In this document: piece by piece, positions 32,547 to 45,600 of the stretch
How the letters are laid out: the number at the start of each line of letters is the position of its first letter
Numbering within the stretch: position 1 is the first letter of the stretch
Source: Mycosarcoma maydis
Lineage: Eukaryota; Basidiomycota; Ustilaginomycetes; Ustilaginales
DNA: 64,000 nucleotides
NCBI RefSeq assembly: GCF_000328475.2
Contig: NC_026483.1
Location: forward strand, 682,001 to 746,000
Direction: 5' to 3'
The notes under the pieces: generated by a model
The model's input: the letters and a program-made list of their open reading frames with translations, nothing else
What the model was told of the DNA's origin: nothing
Database searches by the model: none
Position numbers and translations under genes: made by a program

Positions 32547-35500
32547 GATATAATTGTATCTTGATATGACTACGTACGGCTTTACTGCGCTTTGGTGTTG
32601 AAACTGTCAATTTCAGGAGGAGTCTGGTCTGAGGGTGGTTGCGCTAATGCGAGCGTCTTGCGAACCTGCCGCGAAACGGACGGGCCGGACAAAGAGGGGT
32701 TGGAGGGTCCAAGATAGTAGCTTGTCGAAGTAAAGGATAGGAGCGTCGAGACTCTGGATGCAGTGAGGTGCAGGAATGAACCAGAGTTCCAATACCGAGA
32801 GTCGGTTGAGGGGTGGTGTCCGAGCCTCGAGCTGCTGCTGGACGTGGGTGCAACGATGGCAGAGTCGTATACATACACTGATAAGAAGATAACTATTTGA
32901 GGAAGACGTAGCCCGAATGAAGGAAGGGAACTGGGATCGTGGTGGATGTCTGAGATGGATGTATGTGGACGGAGAAGTAGCTAATCGAGGTCCAGCTCAG
33001 CCAAGATTTTGGTAACATCGTCAAAGCGTAATTGTAGGTTCACCTCCACGGACACTCACTGAATGCTGGCACTATGAAACGCCGGCAACGGATAGAGTAA
33101 AATGAGCACAAGGCGGCGTTCAGCTTGCATTGTGTATGGACGGCTCTTGCTCATCCGTTGCTGTTGCTGAATCCACATTGAGGATCGACAGCGGGATATC
33201 GGCGAGCTGGCTTTAGCACTTTTGGATAGCTCATGGCTAAACTCGTCGCACAAAAACCTCATCTGATCTCCGCTCGATAAGGGCGGTGCCAAAAATCACA
33301 TCAGAACATGAACTTTCCTTCCGAAAATATAGCGGTGCACGGCTTCTTCTTGGCGCCGCCCACTCACGTCCACCAAGGCATGAGTCGTGAGTATCACATC
33401 CACATCCCATCCCATCCGACGCGCCAACAAGCCCGAACCAGACTCACAACTTGAGAGGACTCACAATTCATGAATTGGCTGGCTGCACACTGTGAAAATT
33501 CCGAAAATGCCACAAACATGGCCCCCCGAATCGACGCGAGCTTACGCAGCTTCAGGTGCGACTTGTCTCTCTGCTCCACTATGCGACGCTAGGACGCGTG
33601 TACCTCCCAAACGCGACATAACTTAATTGACTTACACAAGCAAGACAAAATCACTCCGATTCATTGCAGACCCTCAAAAATCTCAGCTAAGCTCGTCGTT
33701 TAGCTGAGCCATCCATGTTTTGGTGGATTTTTGCCGTTCCAGATCGTGAAAAACGAATTGCAGTCAAGTCATCCCTCATTGGCACGCACTTCCGTGCCGC
33801 GGGCTTTATCGCCAGGAGCGACCCGAGGTGGAAGGCAAACTCCAAAGGATCGTTCATGATTCTGTCTTGTAGGGTCAAGTGGATGCCACCTGCTCACACC
33901 CGCAAGATTGACGACATCTACAGCGGGGCATCCACGAAGCTCGAGCCTCGGTCGCACAGCCGACTTGACGTAGAGTCCAAGGCATTTGTTTGTATTGTCA
34001 CTTGATGGTGAAAACATCGCAGTAGTGACGGGAAAACTTGAGCGGGACACTGGCATACGAGGCCAAGTCGCGCTTATGAAATCCTTACTTGCTCCAAACT
34101 TGACACCAACTACCGAATGCCGGCGGAAGCCAATGTCTTCAATCAGAAATGCAAGCTCTGAATCCATTCGACCACCAGCTAGGTGCCTTTGCCATACGAG
34201 TCCCTTGCCGCTCAAGACATCCAAAACTCAAGTTTTCCGCCCGGGGGTCTTGCCGTTGTGAAAGGTCACTCAGTGGGTTGGCTCCGCGGACGTTGCAGCC
34301 ACTGAGGCTGACCTGCAACGTCCGAGTAAAGCGGGTCGTGCTGGGGAGCCTGGCGAACTTGTGATAAGCAAATGTCGCAATCGTACACGTGCGGTGCAAT
34401 ATTCGCGATTCGTGATTCACGACCGTGATTTCTGCAGCGAACATGCGCACGGCCTGATCCAATCACGAAATTCGGTGTGCGTTTTATGGCTGAAAAAAGG
34501 GCAAATACTCGTTTGTGCTTGGCCAGCCACGAGCCCTCAATAGAGTCACCAGAATGACGTCGATCCTCGCGTCTCGCCTCCACAGCTTCTTCAAATTTAG
34601 GCCGCGTCAAGGTGCAAATTGTCTAACTTAGCGAAGAAGGTCGCGTAAGATCTATGTTTGGCAAAACGCGGTCGAGTAGTTACCGGCCGATACATCATTT
34701 AGTACTGTGACACTCCAGCATATCCTGCAACCTCACGAGGCGCTGTCAATTCATAAAAGCTCTACTAGTTAGTTTTGCCTTAGGCTGAACGCCGTACGTG
34801 CCCGGGTCCCACGACTGAAGCAGCTTCACTATTGGGTTTAATCTCAAGACCTTTGTCAATCTTGGATTTTGTCGTCTTTCTGAGCTTGCCAGGCGCTCCT
34901 GTATCAGCGGCTACAACTCTCAAGTTGCTGGATCGATTCTGGAAGCCTTCACACGGAAGATGAAAGTGGCTGCAGGCTGAAGTCGAATTGATTGCGCGTC
35001 AGAAGACCTGAGACGTGAGGGGATTTGGCGAATTCACGATTGTGATTCAAGATTTTCGATGCGACGGCACCCCAATCGTGAAAAAACCCATGATTAGCTT
35101 ATTATTTAATATGACGCAGGGCTCGTAAATGAAGAATAAAATCACGAATAGATTTCATGCACCAACCAAGCTCATCTGCGCCGCCTCCGCTGTCATACAG
35201 CGCCTTTGAGACTGACTGCCTTCAGGCCTCAGATACATCGATCTGCCGTGGTTGCTTACTTGATAAGACCCGAGACCACGCTGCATTCGTGGTTGTCAGT
35301 ATAGTCAGATCTGACCTGCTCATCCGCTCTTCAAGCCCCTTCTGACTCTCACAAATTTTACCAGAAAACTGGAAATGACTGCTCAAGTTGTCAGAATGAA
35401 TGTCGCAAGGTCTCGCTGACAATGGCGAATGTGTAAGATGAACGCCGCTCCACGCCGCCCGTTGTAGCGATGACGCGGGCTGCAGCGGCTATGCAGACCA

Positions 35501-35909
35501 ACCCAACGGCTTCCACGAATTCATGACCCCCTCGAAAACAACATCCTGAGTAAGCCTTCTGGGTTGACCCATAGCTGCAACTTCCTCCTTACTGTTGAGA
35601 AGGGCTTCGTATTCTTGATTGTCTTCCTCGAGAAAAATTCGCCAAGAGCATCGAGAGTTTGGGTCGCCTTTGTCTCTTGTTCTCAATTACCCTGCAGCAA
35701 ACTGTCTCCTCTGACGTAGGGGTTATGAACAATAGTCATCGTTTTCATCTGGTAGCGGAGCACCTTGACACCGAAGGCTGCCGCTACGAGTCAACTCGAT
35801 TCCAACGCGTATTGTCCCATACTGCTACCACTATATCAATAACTCACATCTGTCTTGTCTTGCGAGCCCATCAAGCTGTACCTCAAATCGCAACTAGGTT
35901 CTCACAACT
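32547..35909. other. 3.4-kb gene-free region
   Basis: This is the spacer between divergent isomerase and transporter genes. A 98-codon minus-strand frame (32582-32878) might be a 5' exon of the isomerase but is of low complexity. Many TCACGA-type motifs occur at 34380-34475 and 35030-35155. No other frame is convincing and I see no RNA gene or transposon. Confidence 0.55.
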
Positions 35910-37913
35910 ATGTCGCAGCACACTCCGCCAGCTGTGGATGTCGACAACCAAGACCAGAATGCTCCCAAGCATAAGCGCAGCCTGCACACACCCAAGCATG
36001 GATGGCTCCATGAGGCAAGCAAGCGCTTCATGGGGCAGACACCAAAAGGCACGCCGACAGCACCACCTCAAACGTCCAGCACGGAAACGAATCTCGCAAG
36101 GCCCACTTCTGCAGAGCTTGATCGCGAAGCTGAAACCATCTTTCGCAGGACAGCACGGTACGGCGGCTCGGATCCCCGCGACCCTGAAGATCGCGCCTTC
36201 GAGCCTGTTAGCATCTCGGACGACAGCGACAGCGGTACATGCGTACCTTCTTCTCCCACGCAGACCAAATCAAAGAATCAGCAAAGCGACCATAATGGTG
36301 AAGATGACAACCGTGATTCCGAGCAAGGTCGACCCCGAGGTAACCCAGACGAATCTCAAGATCCAAATCAGGTAGAGTGGGACGGACCAAAGGATCCTGA
36401 AAATCCGCAAAATTGGTCGCAAAGGAAGAAGTGGGCGCTCACCGTGCTTGCTTCGATGCTCACTGTCAACGTCACCTTTGCCTCTTCCGCTCCCTCAGCT
36501 GCTACTCAACAATTGACACAAGAATTCCAGATTGGCACTGTCACAGCAACGCTCATCACTTCGATCTTCCTTGCCGGCTACTGCTTGGGCCCCATTCTTT
36601 GGTCCACGGCATCCGAGCTCGTGGGCCGAAAGGTCGTACTTAGCATCGCCATGCTCATGTACACGCTCTTCATCCTCGGACAGGCGCTAGCAAAGAATGT
36701 CGAGACGCTCTTCGTAACTCGCTTCATCAGTGGGGTCTGTGCAGCCGCACCTCTGACCATCTGTGGAGGCATCATCGCCGACATGTGGGATCCTATTGGA
36801 CGCGGCTTTGCCATGAGCCTCTTCTCGTGCGCCGTCTTTATCGGCCCCGTGTTTGGTCCCATCATTGGCGGATTCGTCACTCAATCTTATCTTGGATGGC
36901 GATGGGTGTTTTGGGTCATGATCATTTTTGCTGCGGTTTGCTGGCTCGTTCTCATCATCTTTTTACCTGAGACCTTTGCGCCGGTTCTGCTCATGCGAAA
37001 AGCAAAGCGACTCCGCAAACTCGATCCGGAAGCCAACAAAAACCTCTATGCGCCCCACGAAAAGAGCGATTGGTCTATCGGCGGCATCGCCCATCGAACG
37101 TTGCTCAGGCCTTTCCAAATCTTGACACAGGAACCCATCTTGGTACTCATCACAATCTACCTCTCGATTGTCTACGGTATCCTCTACGGCCTCTTTGAGG
37201 CGGTCCCTATCATCTTTGAGATGAAGCGAGGCTTCAACCTGGGCGAGTCGGGCCTGATTTTCATTGCGGTCGGCTTGGGTACGACCATTGGCGGTATCAT
37301 CAACGTGTTCATGTCTCTTCGATACAAGTCGCTCACACCGTTCTGGCATAACTTGCCGCCTCCAGAGGAGAGGCTGTGGGGATCAATGATCGCCGGTCCC
37401 GTCCTGGTAGCGGGTGCCTTTTGGTTCGGCTGGACGGGAGAGTATGCATCAGTGCCTTGGTACGTGCCAGCACTGGCACTGATTCCGATTGGAATCAGCT
37501 TCACGCTCGTCTTTATTTCTTTGCTTGCTTACATCGTAGATTGCTACACGGTCTATGCGGCATCTGCACTGGCTGCCAACACCATTGTTCGATCGGCTGT
37601 TGGTGCAGCTTTCCCGCTGTTCGTGCGGAGCATGTATCTGGGATTGGGCGCAAATTGGGCTTCTTCGCTGCTCGGCTTTGTGGCATTGGTCTTGACGCCA
37701 TTCCCGTACATCTTCTACGTCTATGGAAGCAAAATCCGCAGCTGGAGCAAGTTTGCGCCCGCCATGGATCTCAAAGTGCGCTCAGCGCTCGAGAAGGAAG
37801 GCAAGCTTCCCGAGGACAGTCTTAACACCACGAGCGCCTTTGGCCGAAACGGACTCAGCCAGGCCAAGAAGGAGATGGCAGCCAAGAAGGATCCCGAGAA
37901 GCAGGAGCAGTAG
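35910..37913 (+). CDS. MFS drug/proton antiporter, DHA1 family
   Basis: The protein has 667 residues. A hydrophilic, Ser/Pro-rich N-terminal tail of about 170 residues ends in WDGPKDPENPQNW, the conserved entry to fungal DHA1 transporters. Twelve hydrophobic segments follow, from about residue 175 to 630, in two groups of six around a cytosolic loop. ASELVGRKV is the MFS motif A between TM2 and TM3, and FGPIIGGF after the arginine-containing TM4 region is the antiporter motif C. Relatives export polyamines, fungicides and other small molecules across the plasma membrane by proton exchange (Tpo1/Flr1-like). The substrate cannot be inferred. There is no nearby biosynthetic cluster. Confidence 0.92.
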   Translation: MSQHTPPAVDVDNQDQNAPKHKRSLHTPKHGWLHEASKRFMGQTPKGTPTAPPQTSSTETNLARPTSAELDREAETIFRRTARYGGSDPRDPEDRAFEPVSISDDSDSGTCVPSSPTQTKSKNQQSDHNGEDDNRDSEQGRPRGNPDESQDPNQVEWDGPKDPENPQNWSQRKKWALTVLASMLTVNVTFASSAPSAATQQLTQEFQIGTVTATLITSIFLAGYCLGPILWSTASELVGRKVVLSIAMLMYTLFILGQALAKNVETLFVTRFISGVCAAAPLTICGGIIADMWDPIGRGFAMSLFSCAVFIGPVFGPIIGGFVTQSYLGWRWVFWVMIIFAAVCWLVLIIFLPETFAPVLLMRKAKRLRKLDPEANKNLYAPHEKSDWSIGGIAHRTLLRPFQILTQEPILVLITIYLSIVYGILYGLFEAVPIIFEMKRGFNLGESGLIFIAVGLGTTIGGIINVFMSLRYKSLTPFWHNLPPPEERLWGSMIAGPVLVAGAFWFGWTGEYASVPWYVPALALIPIGISFTLVFISLLAYIVDCYTVYAASALAANTIVRSAVGAAFPLFVRSMYLGLGANWASSLLGFVALVLTPFPYIFYVYGSKIRSWSKFAPAMDLKVRSALEKEGKLPEDSLNTTSAFGRNGLSQAKKEMAAKKDPEKQEQ

Positions 37914-39485
37914 TAAAGCCTTGAAGCCTGCAATTGCTTTTGATACCACCTTGGGCCACAGCAAAAGTTACACGTGGCAGATTAGACCTGGCATCGTTTC
38001 GGTAGGAATCTCTCCTCAGCATAAGCATTTAATTATCATGATCGAACCTCCTTGTAACCACACGCACACACACACCCCGCAGAGGCGAAAGAATGTGCCA
38101 CTGAACCATCATGAGTTTAGTGAGTATATATCACGTATACATGAGATTTTTTCGCCACAGATCGATTTTCGTTCTCCCGATCCTTAAAGTATTCACGATA
38201 TTAATTCACGATTGTACAGTCGTGAGAGTACAACGGCATTCACGATTTGTCATTTTTCCTTTTCTCCTCCGACACATCGAACGTAAATTCACGATTAACT
38301 CGGACAGAGCCCACGGCGCTTGCCAATCACGAATGCATAGCATAGCCCAACGACATCAGAGGTAACTTAGTTAAAATTCAATCTGAAAATACGCTTCCTT
38401 AGGCTGCACATGCACTTTTCCATGCTGTTCCCTATATCCGTAAATGAAGACTTTTTCCAGAACGAGCGACCGCAAACTCCGAACACATGTGTAACAGTCA
38501 CAGAGTGGCTGTGGGCGTGGCTGTGGGCTTGGGCTGGGCTGCTTCTTGGAGGTGAGTGAAATATGGCGGTGGACGTGAGAGTTCTCGACGCTTGGACCCT
38601 TTTTGGTTTTCTTCACGTCTGCCTGCGTTGAATCTGAATCGTGAATATGTCGATTTCTCACTCACCCGTGATCTGATCGGCTTCAGCAAGCGTGAACATC
38701 CGTCTTTTGGCTCATATCTTGCTGCTTCTCGTCCCTACTTGCACCTCTTGCATCCAGATCAATTCAATCTGGCTTGTGGCTGATCCTCGACTCAGAACAT
38801 TCATCAACGACAATCGAAAGCATAGTCTAGCTGGCAGACCACACCCTTGATCACTTTGGTGCTGACACGGAAATTGCGGGACACCAAAACAACCCGATCC
38901 AGAGCCAGTCATTCGGTGTTTGTCCCCATCTCCAGCATTCTTTGCCCCCAGAGGTTCCTCACGAAGATATACAGACTACTTCTCGTATCAACCACAGGAC
39001 CTCGAGCTGGCGATCCAGCTTTGTATCAATTTCTACGTCTGCAGCACGCCTCATCTGGCGTTCATTTTCACTTCAAGCTTCATTCCAACGCATCGCAGCT
39101 CAGCTGCCGGGCTTCCTCACATCGCTACCTGGCACCTATATTCCCACGGTCGTTCATCCCAATCGATCTCTGATGGCTCCATCGCATGCCATGGTTTCCA
39201 TAAATGCTCAAATTCTTGATCTTCCGCTCTAGGTCCAATCACTCTTGGTCGAACTTGACTTGATCTTTCCCCAAGACTCAGGATAGCCTTCGGTCTAGTC
39301 ACCTGACATCAGCAAATATTTACTTGGCGCTCAATCGGATCATCCGACCTTTGTTCCCACCACCGTTTGCTTCTCACTCATTCAGCTGCGCCGTCTCCGT
39401 CTCGGCCGTCACCGTTATCAAACTCGCCCTCTTCCTTCCAACCATCCGATTCGCTCTACCTACCAAAGGCTCAGTCACGGCCAAA
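37914..39485. other. Spacer and leader of the YTH gene
   Basis: It contains a dense group of spacer motifs between about 38190 and 38640 (ATTCACGATA, ATTCACGATT, AATCACGAAT, AATCGTGAAT). The last 500 bases are pyrimidine-rich and probably are promoter and leader for the YTH gene. The reading frame of that gene is open upstream of its first ATG but starts only at a TTG. Confidence 0.55.
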
Positions 39486-42400
39486 ATGTCTGTCACACCT
39501 CCTCTGCTGCGTGGATCTTCATCCGAAGATGATCCTACTGGCCCTACAGCTACAAACAGATGGGGTACTGTCTCAGGTGGAATGCTCAGTCCGCCGCCGG
39601 CTCCTTCATCAGGCGCCGGTGTTCGTCGTAATCACACCATCCACGGTGCTCGACATCATGGTAAACCTCGATTGGAAAAGCACTTTGAGCAGCCAGAGGA
39701 TCTAGCTCCCACTCCCACGCTCGCTGACCGCGCTGCATCAGGGCCTTCAGTGTCCCAGAACCCTTCAGACGGCGATGAAAATCGATCCCATGTAATTCAT
39801 AGCTCTCCTTCCTTCAACGACGATGCTTCGCTCGACCTGCTTGCTTCGCCATCGACAAAATCCGACACAGCAGGAGACTTTGTAGCGTCGCTCACACCGC
39901 TGCAAGCTCTATACTCAAGATCGAGTGTTTCCCGAAACCTGTCGCTGCCAAGCCGTCACTCGACCAAGGTTGTATCGAACTTGTCTAGTAACGCCACGCA
40001 GGGCCGAACAAGCTTGTTTAACAGCCTTTCCGCCATCACCGGAGGTTCTGATCTCGACGAACATGACTGGGAAAAGCTCATCCACTCTAGCAATGCTCTC
40101 GGCGATGAGCATCAACAGGATCCGCATGCTTTAAATAGCCTGTCGCTTCAGCATGATCACCCATGGTCTTCTTCGCTCTTTCCGCAAGGGCAGATTGGTG
40201 CGCCGACCGATTCATCCCTACCGACATCGCCCATCTCTCGACCTGACCCCTTCCTGGATGCACATCACCTTGATCGCAGCAACGGCAGCGTCGACACCTT
40301 CGATCAGTCTGCACAAACCGACACGCAAGCTCTACCGGGCTCGGCGAATCTCGTACGTCGTCATCAATCGCTCAATCACCACGCCGGGCGCTCAGCAGCT
40401 CAACGGCTTGCGGCTCGCTCCAGCGACCTTCTTCGCCAGTATAACGCAGGTGACACAGCCGATCCAACCATGTCTCCTTACTCGTCCCGAACCGATGCTG
40501 CTTTCAGCCCAGTGCGTCACACTATCAGTCTCTCTGCCGCTAGCAGCCCCGTGATGCCATCAAGCTACTCCAAGGTGCCCTGGCATCAACCGACACAGGA
40601 TCCGATCGGTTCGCCATCGCGCTTTGCGGCTTCCTTTCCATCGCAGAATCTCGAGCCTTCCCACTCCCGGGTGCCCTCCACGATGGACGGTTCTTCATCT
40701 CCTTTGACCGACGTGACAGCGCATCTGTCATGCCTCGAGATCTCTGGCTCTTCTGCACTGGCCGGAGATAGCACTCAAGCTTCACGGGCGCTGGCGACAT
40801 CGACAAGCCACTCGACGCCTCCCGATTCATCGACGCAAAGTGAAAGCACCATTGTTACTCGTCCTCTGGAAGGTAGAAAGCTGCCTCAGCTCGTGACTAA
40901 TCGAGATGCATTGCAGCGTGGCCAGCGCGCTGACGGCGCCTCCGGTCCCTTCTCAGCTGCCGCCTACGTGCCGCCCATCGGTCATGCCCACGCTCGAAAT
41001 CCGTCGAACGACCCCGCCGCGCCCCTTGCATCCAGCCTTGATGCTGACTCGTCCCAACAATATGGCCCTTTTACTGCAGCACCTGCTGGTAACTGGCTAG
41101 ACAAAGACAAGATCGTCGGCAGGCTTGATGCTGGTCATGCCTCGAGAGGTGCTGGTTCCGATTCGCAAGCTTGGTCGCACCAAACACAAGTTGGTCCTTA
41201 CGCGGCAGGAGCCATGGATCCGAGTGTGATAGCGCTAAGCATGGCTCTAGCTCAGGAACAGCAGCGCAATGCTATCTTGCAGGCTCAGCTCGGAGCGCGC
41301 AGCAACGCGGGCGGGCTGCAGGAGCCGCACCTCTTTGGTATGCAGCCAATTGATCTTACGGGTCCCATGCAATCCATTGGCCAGCAGTTGCGAGGCGGTC
41401 CAATGCCAAGCTCTCCACCCATGGGCCCGGTGGGCAACCTTGCATCGCGAGGCCAGCCATTTGCCATGCAGCAATCTCCACCTCCGTTTCGGGCGCCGAT
41501 GCATGCACTGGCCCAGTCACCGCGACCATCGCCCGCAGGTGTTTTCGCAAGCGCAGACACCGAAGCTATCACACCCCCCACGCCAGTCGATCCCACGTAC
41601 TTGGCGCTTCAGAAAGGGTACAATCCGGCACCAGCTACATTTAACCTCGCTCCTGTCAATGCACGCTTCTTTGTTATCAAATCCTATACCGAGGATGACG
41701 TGCACAAGTCGCTCAAGTACGAGATCTGGGCTTCCACCGACAAGGGCAATCAACGTCTTGATAAAGCGTTCCGGGAAAGTGCACATAACAGCCCGATCTA
41801 TCTGTTCTACTCGGTCAACGCTTCGGGACACTTTTGCGGTATGGCTCAAATGCTCACACCCCTGGACTACGCCACCTCGAGCAATGTGTGGGCGCAGGAC
41901 GGCAAGTGGAAGGGGACGTTCAAAGTACGATGGATTTACGTCAAAGATCTGCCCAACAATCAGCTCCGACACATTCGTCTGACCAACACGCCGGAATGCA
42001 AGCCAGTGACGCAGTCACGCGACACACAGGAGTTGACTCCTGAAGCGGGAAGGGAGGTGTTGAGGATCATGGCCGAGTACAGTGCCAAGACGAGCTTGTT
42101 GCAGGATTTCAATTTCTACGAGATGCAGGCTCGGACGGGGGGCGGACAACTGGCGCAGCAAGGGAGCGCGGCCGTCGGAATGGGAGGCTTGCCACCGAGA
42201 AACAGTCCCAAGCCAAGTGGATCACCTGCGCTTGGATTCGGTGGATCGAGCTTCGCTGCAAGCGCAGATGCCAATTTCGCACATAGGTCTGGCGTCAGTG
42301 CTTCACCCAATAGCGGAGCACGTCGTGCCCAGTCCAGTGGAATCTCACAACGTCCTCACGGTAGTTCCGGATCAGGTCTGGCTCCAGGCACGCCTCGGTC

Positions 42401-42518
42401 TGCTGTACAGCCGATCCAGGATCTACGTAGCGATAAAGCAAACCATGCTGCGCCTGGCACTTGCACCGACGCTGAGTCGGCAGCACAAGTCGCCGGCCTC
42501 GCACCTTCTGCTCTGTAA
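39486..42518 (+). CDS. YTH-domain RNA-binding protein (m6A reader, YTHDF type)
   Basis: The protein has 1010 residues from the first in-frame ATG. The first 720 are disordered and rich in Ser, Pro, Gln and His. The YTH domain (about 727-875) includes [37 protein letters not shown] and [20 protein letters not shown]. The aromatic cage that holds N6-methyladenosine is intact: Trp748, Trp802 and Trp808, spaced like the three cage tryptophans of human YTHDF proteins except for one extra residue between the last two. Sequence and layout (C-terminal domain after a long disordered region) match cytoplasmic YTHDF readers, which influence mRNA stability and form condensates. The role in this fungus is not known. 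Confidence 0.93.
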   Translation: MSVTPPLLRGSSSEDDPTGPTATNRWGTVSGGMLSPPPAPSSGAGVRRNHTIHGARHHGKPRLEKHFEQPEDLAPTPTLADRAASGPSVSQNPSDGDENRSHVIHSSPSFNDDASLDLLASPSTKSDTAGDFVASLTPLQALYSRSSVSRNLSLPSRHSTKVVSNLSSNATQGRTSLFNSLSAITGGSDLDEHDWEKLIHSSNALGDEHQQDPHALNSLSLQHDHPWSSSLFPQGQIGAPTDSSLPTSPISRPDPFLDAHHLDRSNGSVDTFDQSAQTDTQALPGSANLVRRHQSLNHHAGRSAAQRLAARSSDLLRQYNAGDTADPTMSPYSSRTDAAFSPVRHTISLSAASSPVMPSSYSKVPWHQPTQDPIGSPSRFAASFPSQNLEPSHSRVPSTMDGSSSPLTDVTAHLSCLEISGSSALAGDSTQASRALATSTSHSTPPDSSTQSESTIVTRPLEGRKLPQLVTNRDALQRGQRADGASGPFSAAAYVPPIGHAHARNPSNDPAAPLASSLDADSSQQYGPFTAAPAGNWLDKDKIVGRLDAGHASRGAGSDSQAWSHQTQVGPYAAGAMDPSVIALSMALAQEQQRNAILQAQLGARSNAGGLQEPHLFGMQPIDLTGPMQSIGQQLRGGPMPSSPPMGPVGNLASRGQPFAMQQSPPPFRAPMHALAQSPRPSPAGVFASADTEAITPPTPVDPTYLALQKGYNPAPATFNLAPVNARFFVIKSYTEDDVHKSLKYEIWASTDKGNQRLDKAFRESAHNSPIYLFYSVNASGHFCGMAQMLTPLDYATSSNVWAQDGKWKGTFKVRWIYVKDLPNNQLRHIRLTNTPECKPVTQSRDTQELTPEAGREVLRIMAEYSAKTSLLQDFNFYEMQARTGGGQLAQQGSAAVGMGGLPPRNSPKPSGSPALGFGGSSFAASADANFAHRSGVSASPNSGARRAQSSGISQRPHGSSGSGLAPGTPRSAVQPIQDLRSDKANHAAPGTCTDAESAAQVAGLAPSAL

Positions 42519-42688
42519 GACCGTCCTTCACCAGCCCCGAACTTGCACACGTCCGATGCCTTTCGTTATTCTGTACCCTTGGACCCTCTGGCACAAATTG
42601 TATTGTGATTGACGTCTGCAACGTGATCGATCACTGCTCATCATGTGAGCCTTTGGAAGCTTACAATTTGTGAATCTAGTTTCTGAAT

Positions 42689-45600
42689 CTAGTAGACGGG
42701 AAAAGAGGGGTCCTTCTCCTTACTGTAGGCACGGAGACCTCCGATGAGGTCGGAAATCTGCAGTGGTGTTATGGCTTGCGCTTGGTTTGGGGTCTTGGGT
42801 TCCCTCGTGTTGATGGAGCCTTGTAGAGGGTCGGATGGCGCTGGCGGTGCCTGTTGCGCTTCGCTTTCAGCCTGCTCACATAGGTGCTTCTGGTGCTGCA
42901 ACAGCGCGCGTACAGCAAGTTGCGAATCATTCCCCTTCTTGCAAACCACCAAGACGTCTTTCGACAAAGTGTTTCGCTGCGCCTTGTGGATTTGGTCCCA
43001 TGCTCCGGCGGGGTTCTTGAGCAAGCTCTGAATCGGCACATTGAGCGAACCGTCGAGTTTGGCGATTCCAAACTCGACAGAGGGTCGTACGTCGACCACC
43101 AACGCTGCAGAGTCCATCGACTTGACCGCCGTTCTGCGGATTCCAGCCTCTTCGCCAACAGGCACGTTGAGACCACAGAATGACGCGTAGTCTTCCGTCT
43201 CCAGATTCCTGATCATGCGCTCGGCCACCTGCGCAGGATCGCCACATGATCGACAAGTGGCCACGCGACGCGATCGGATCTTGACGCACCGGAACGGTGT
43301 TGACGTGAGCGGGGAGACGAGCGTCAGCATCGGTGGCGTGTCTTCACCAACACCGGCGAGAATCTTGACCGCTTCCAACGCTTGCATTGTACCTACGAGG
43401 CCAGTGACGCCGCCTAGTACACCGCCGTCTTCACAGTTAGTCACTTCGTCCGGTCGAGGCGCTTTCGGGAACAGACAACGGTAGCACGGTCCCCGATAAG
43501 TACCATCAGGCGTTGCAGCAGCTCTCGGACCAGCAAACTCAGCCTTGATCCGTTTGTGCAGCACAACCAGCTGGCCATCGTAGCCCTGGGCGGCACCCGA
43601 GACGACCTGGACTGCTTCGAGCACAGCAGCGTCCGAAATGAGATACCGAGTGAGCGGATTGTCCGTGCAGTCAAGCACAAGATCCTGGCCCCGCATGACC
43701 TGACGCGCATTGACAGCGCTAATAGCTTCGGACAACGGCACGGCTGTGATGTGAGGATTGATCTGCTTGGCCGCTTGGGCCGCAGACACCGCTTTGTGCA
43801 TGCCAACGGTGGCATCACGGTGCAGGATCTGTCGAGCCAAATTGGACGGCTCGACAACGTCATGGTCCAGAATCGAGATCTGTCCGACGCCAGCCGCCGC
43901 AAGGTACTGAACAGCAGGACAGCCAAGTCCACCAGCTCCAACCACCAGGACTTTAGCGTTGCGAAGACGAAGCTGCGCAGGCAAGCCAAAGTCCGGGATG
44001 ATCATCTGCCGACCGTACCGCGCATATTCGGCGAGTGACATGGGCAGAGAAGAGTGTGGATCCAAGCTAATGTCAGTGCTAGTTGTAGACATGATTTCCT
44101 TGCGCTCCACGGGAGGGTGTGCTCTGTCGCGCGTACTGTCTTTCTGTGTGGCAGCTTCCTTCACCCTGTGGACTTCCAAATCAACGCGCTTCGGAATGGG
44201 AGCTGGCAGTGTTGCTGGATCAAACTCGGCAGCCGTTCCGTCGAGCACGTCACGGATATGTTTGAGCGCAGTGAAGCTCATTAGCGTGTTGACGTCTTTC
44301 TGTTCGAGCTCAGAAGAGGGCCGCTCGTGAGCGAACGCGCTGCGATCCAGCCAACTCTGCTCTAGAACCTCGATACAGGCGGAGAGGGCCGAGCCAATGG
44401 CCCTATTGGCGGCGGTCACCTTTGACAGAGGATCAAGCAGCTGTGCATCGGAGGCCTGCGCAGCCGGTATCAACGGCTCCGCAGGCGCAAAGATCGAAGG
44501 TCTTGGTCGGTCCTTGGCCGATGCTGCATGTCCAACCGTGCTTGACGCACCGCCCCCGCGACCGCCGGTCTGCTCGATGAAGGCCTGTTCGAATCCAGAG
44601 GGGAAACCGGACGTTTCTGCTTTATTGGTGCCATAGGCTCCTGCCACTCCGGCTACAGCGGCAGCTGCGACCGTTCTTGAGACGTTGACCAGTGCGCTGT
44701 TCAAGCTTTGGGGGAGCTCGGCTCGTTCGTACCAGCCTTTTGCTAGGTCGCCGATTCCCTCTGGTAGATAAGAGGTGGGATTGATGCCAAAGGCTCTAGG
44801 TGCATTTGCATCGGCATTGCGAACAGGCTCATATGATGCTCCGAGAGGATCGCCACCTGAAGCGGGTGTCTGCCAGTGCCCAGCGTCTGGCCGGCTGCGT
44901 TGCTGGGCTGTATTCGCAGTGTTTGTCAACGGCTCGTTTGGAAGCCGGGCCCAGGGAGAGGCTCTGTTAGCAGGACCCGATGGGGACCTTCCAACAGTAG
45001 CATATTTACGTATGCTATTTCGATGGGACGGCGAGTCACTTTCATGTCGATGCGGCCTCGAAAGATTGTCTTGATCGTCGATGGAATACACCGGGATTCC
45101 CAACAGGTCGCGATTCTGCATCACGACAGCAACGCCGGTGTTGGGACGATGGTCGCTGTCTCGTAGGAAGATGGCTTGCTTGACAAGGAGGTTCGGCTGC
45201 ACCTGTGCTTCAGCAGGGTATCGCAGCAGACACAGTAGAGCGGAGCTGTGATCCCCCGCGAGCAGCTGATTGCGTATGCGGAGCAACATAGCGATGCAGA
45301 TATAATCGATGAGGTCCAGAGACCTTCCAGAGGCAAACAGACCGTCCCAGATTGCTACTGCATCGTCCAAAGCAAATTCACGCGTGAAGATCATACGAAT
45401 CCATCGGAGGCAGAAGATCTGAGGCTCGATGCCTAGACTTCCGAGATGTTGGGCCAGGGCGGGGTCAATGTGGCTCAAGAGCTTGAGAACGTGTTCGCAC
45501 TTTGCAACGATGGGAAGAGGCTGGCGTGTGTTGCCCTCCGAGTTACAGCTGTCGGGAGCGAGTTTTGCGGATCGAGGCGCCGAAGTTGATGGCGGAGATG

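Noticed and set aside
32582..32878. 98-codon minus-strand frame as a separate gene
   Set aside because: Low complexity without a domain; at best a 5' exon of the isomerase, and no good branch point supports that.
33715..34005. 96-codon frame beginning MFWWIFAVPD, possible small secreted protein
   Set aside because: The N-terminal hydrophobic stretch is too short and is followed at once by charged residues; no cleavage site and no similarity.
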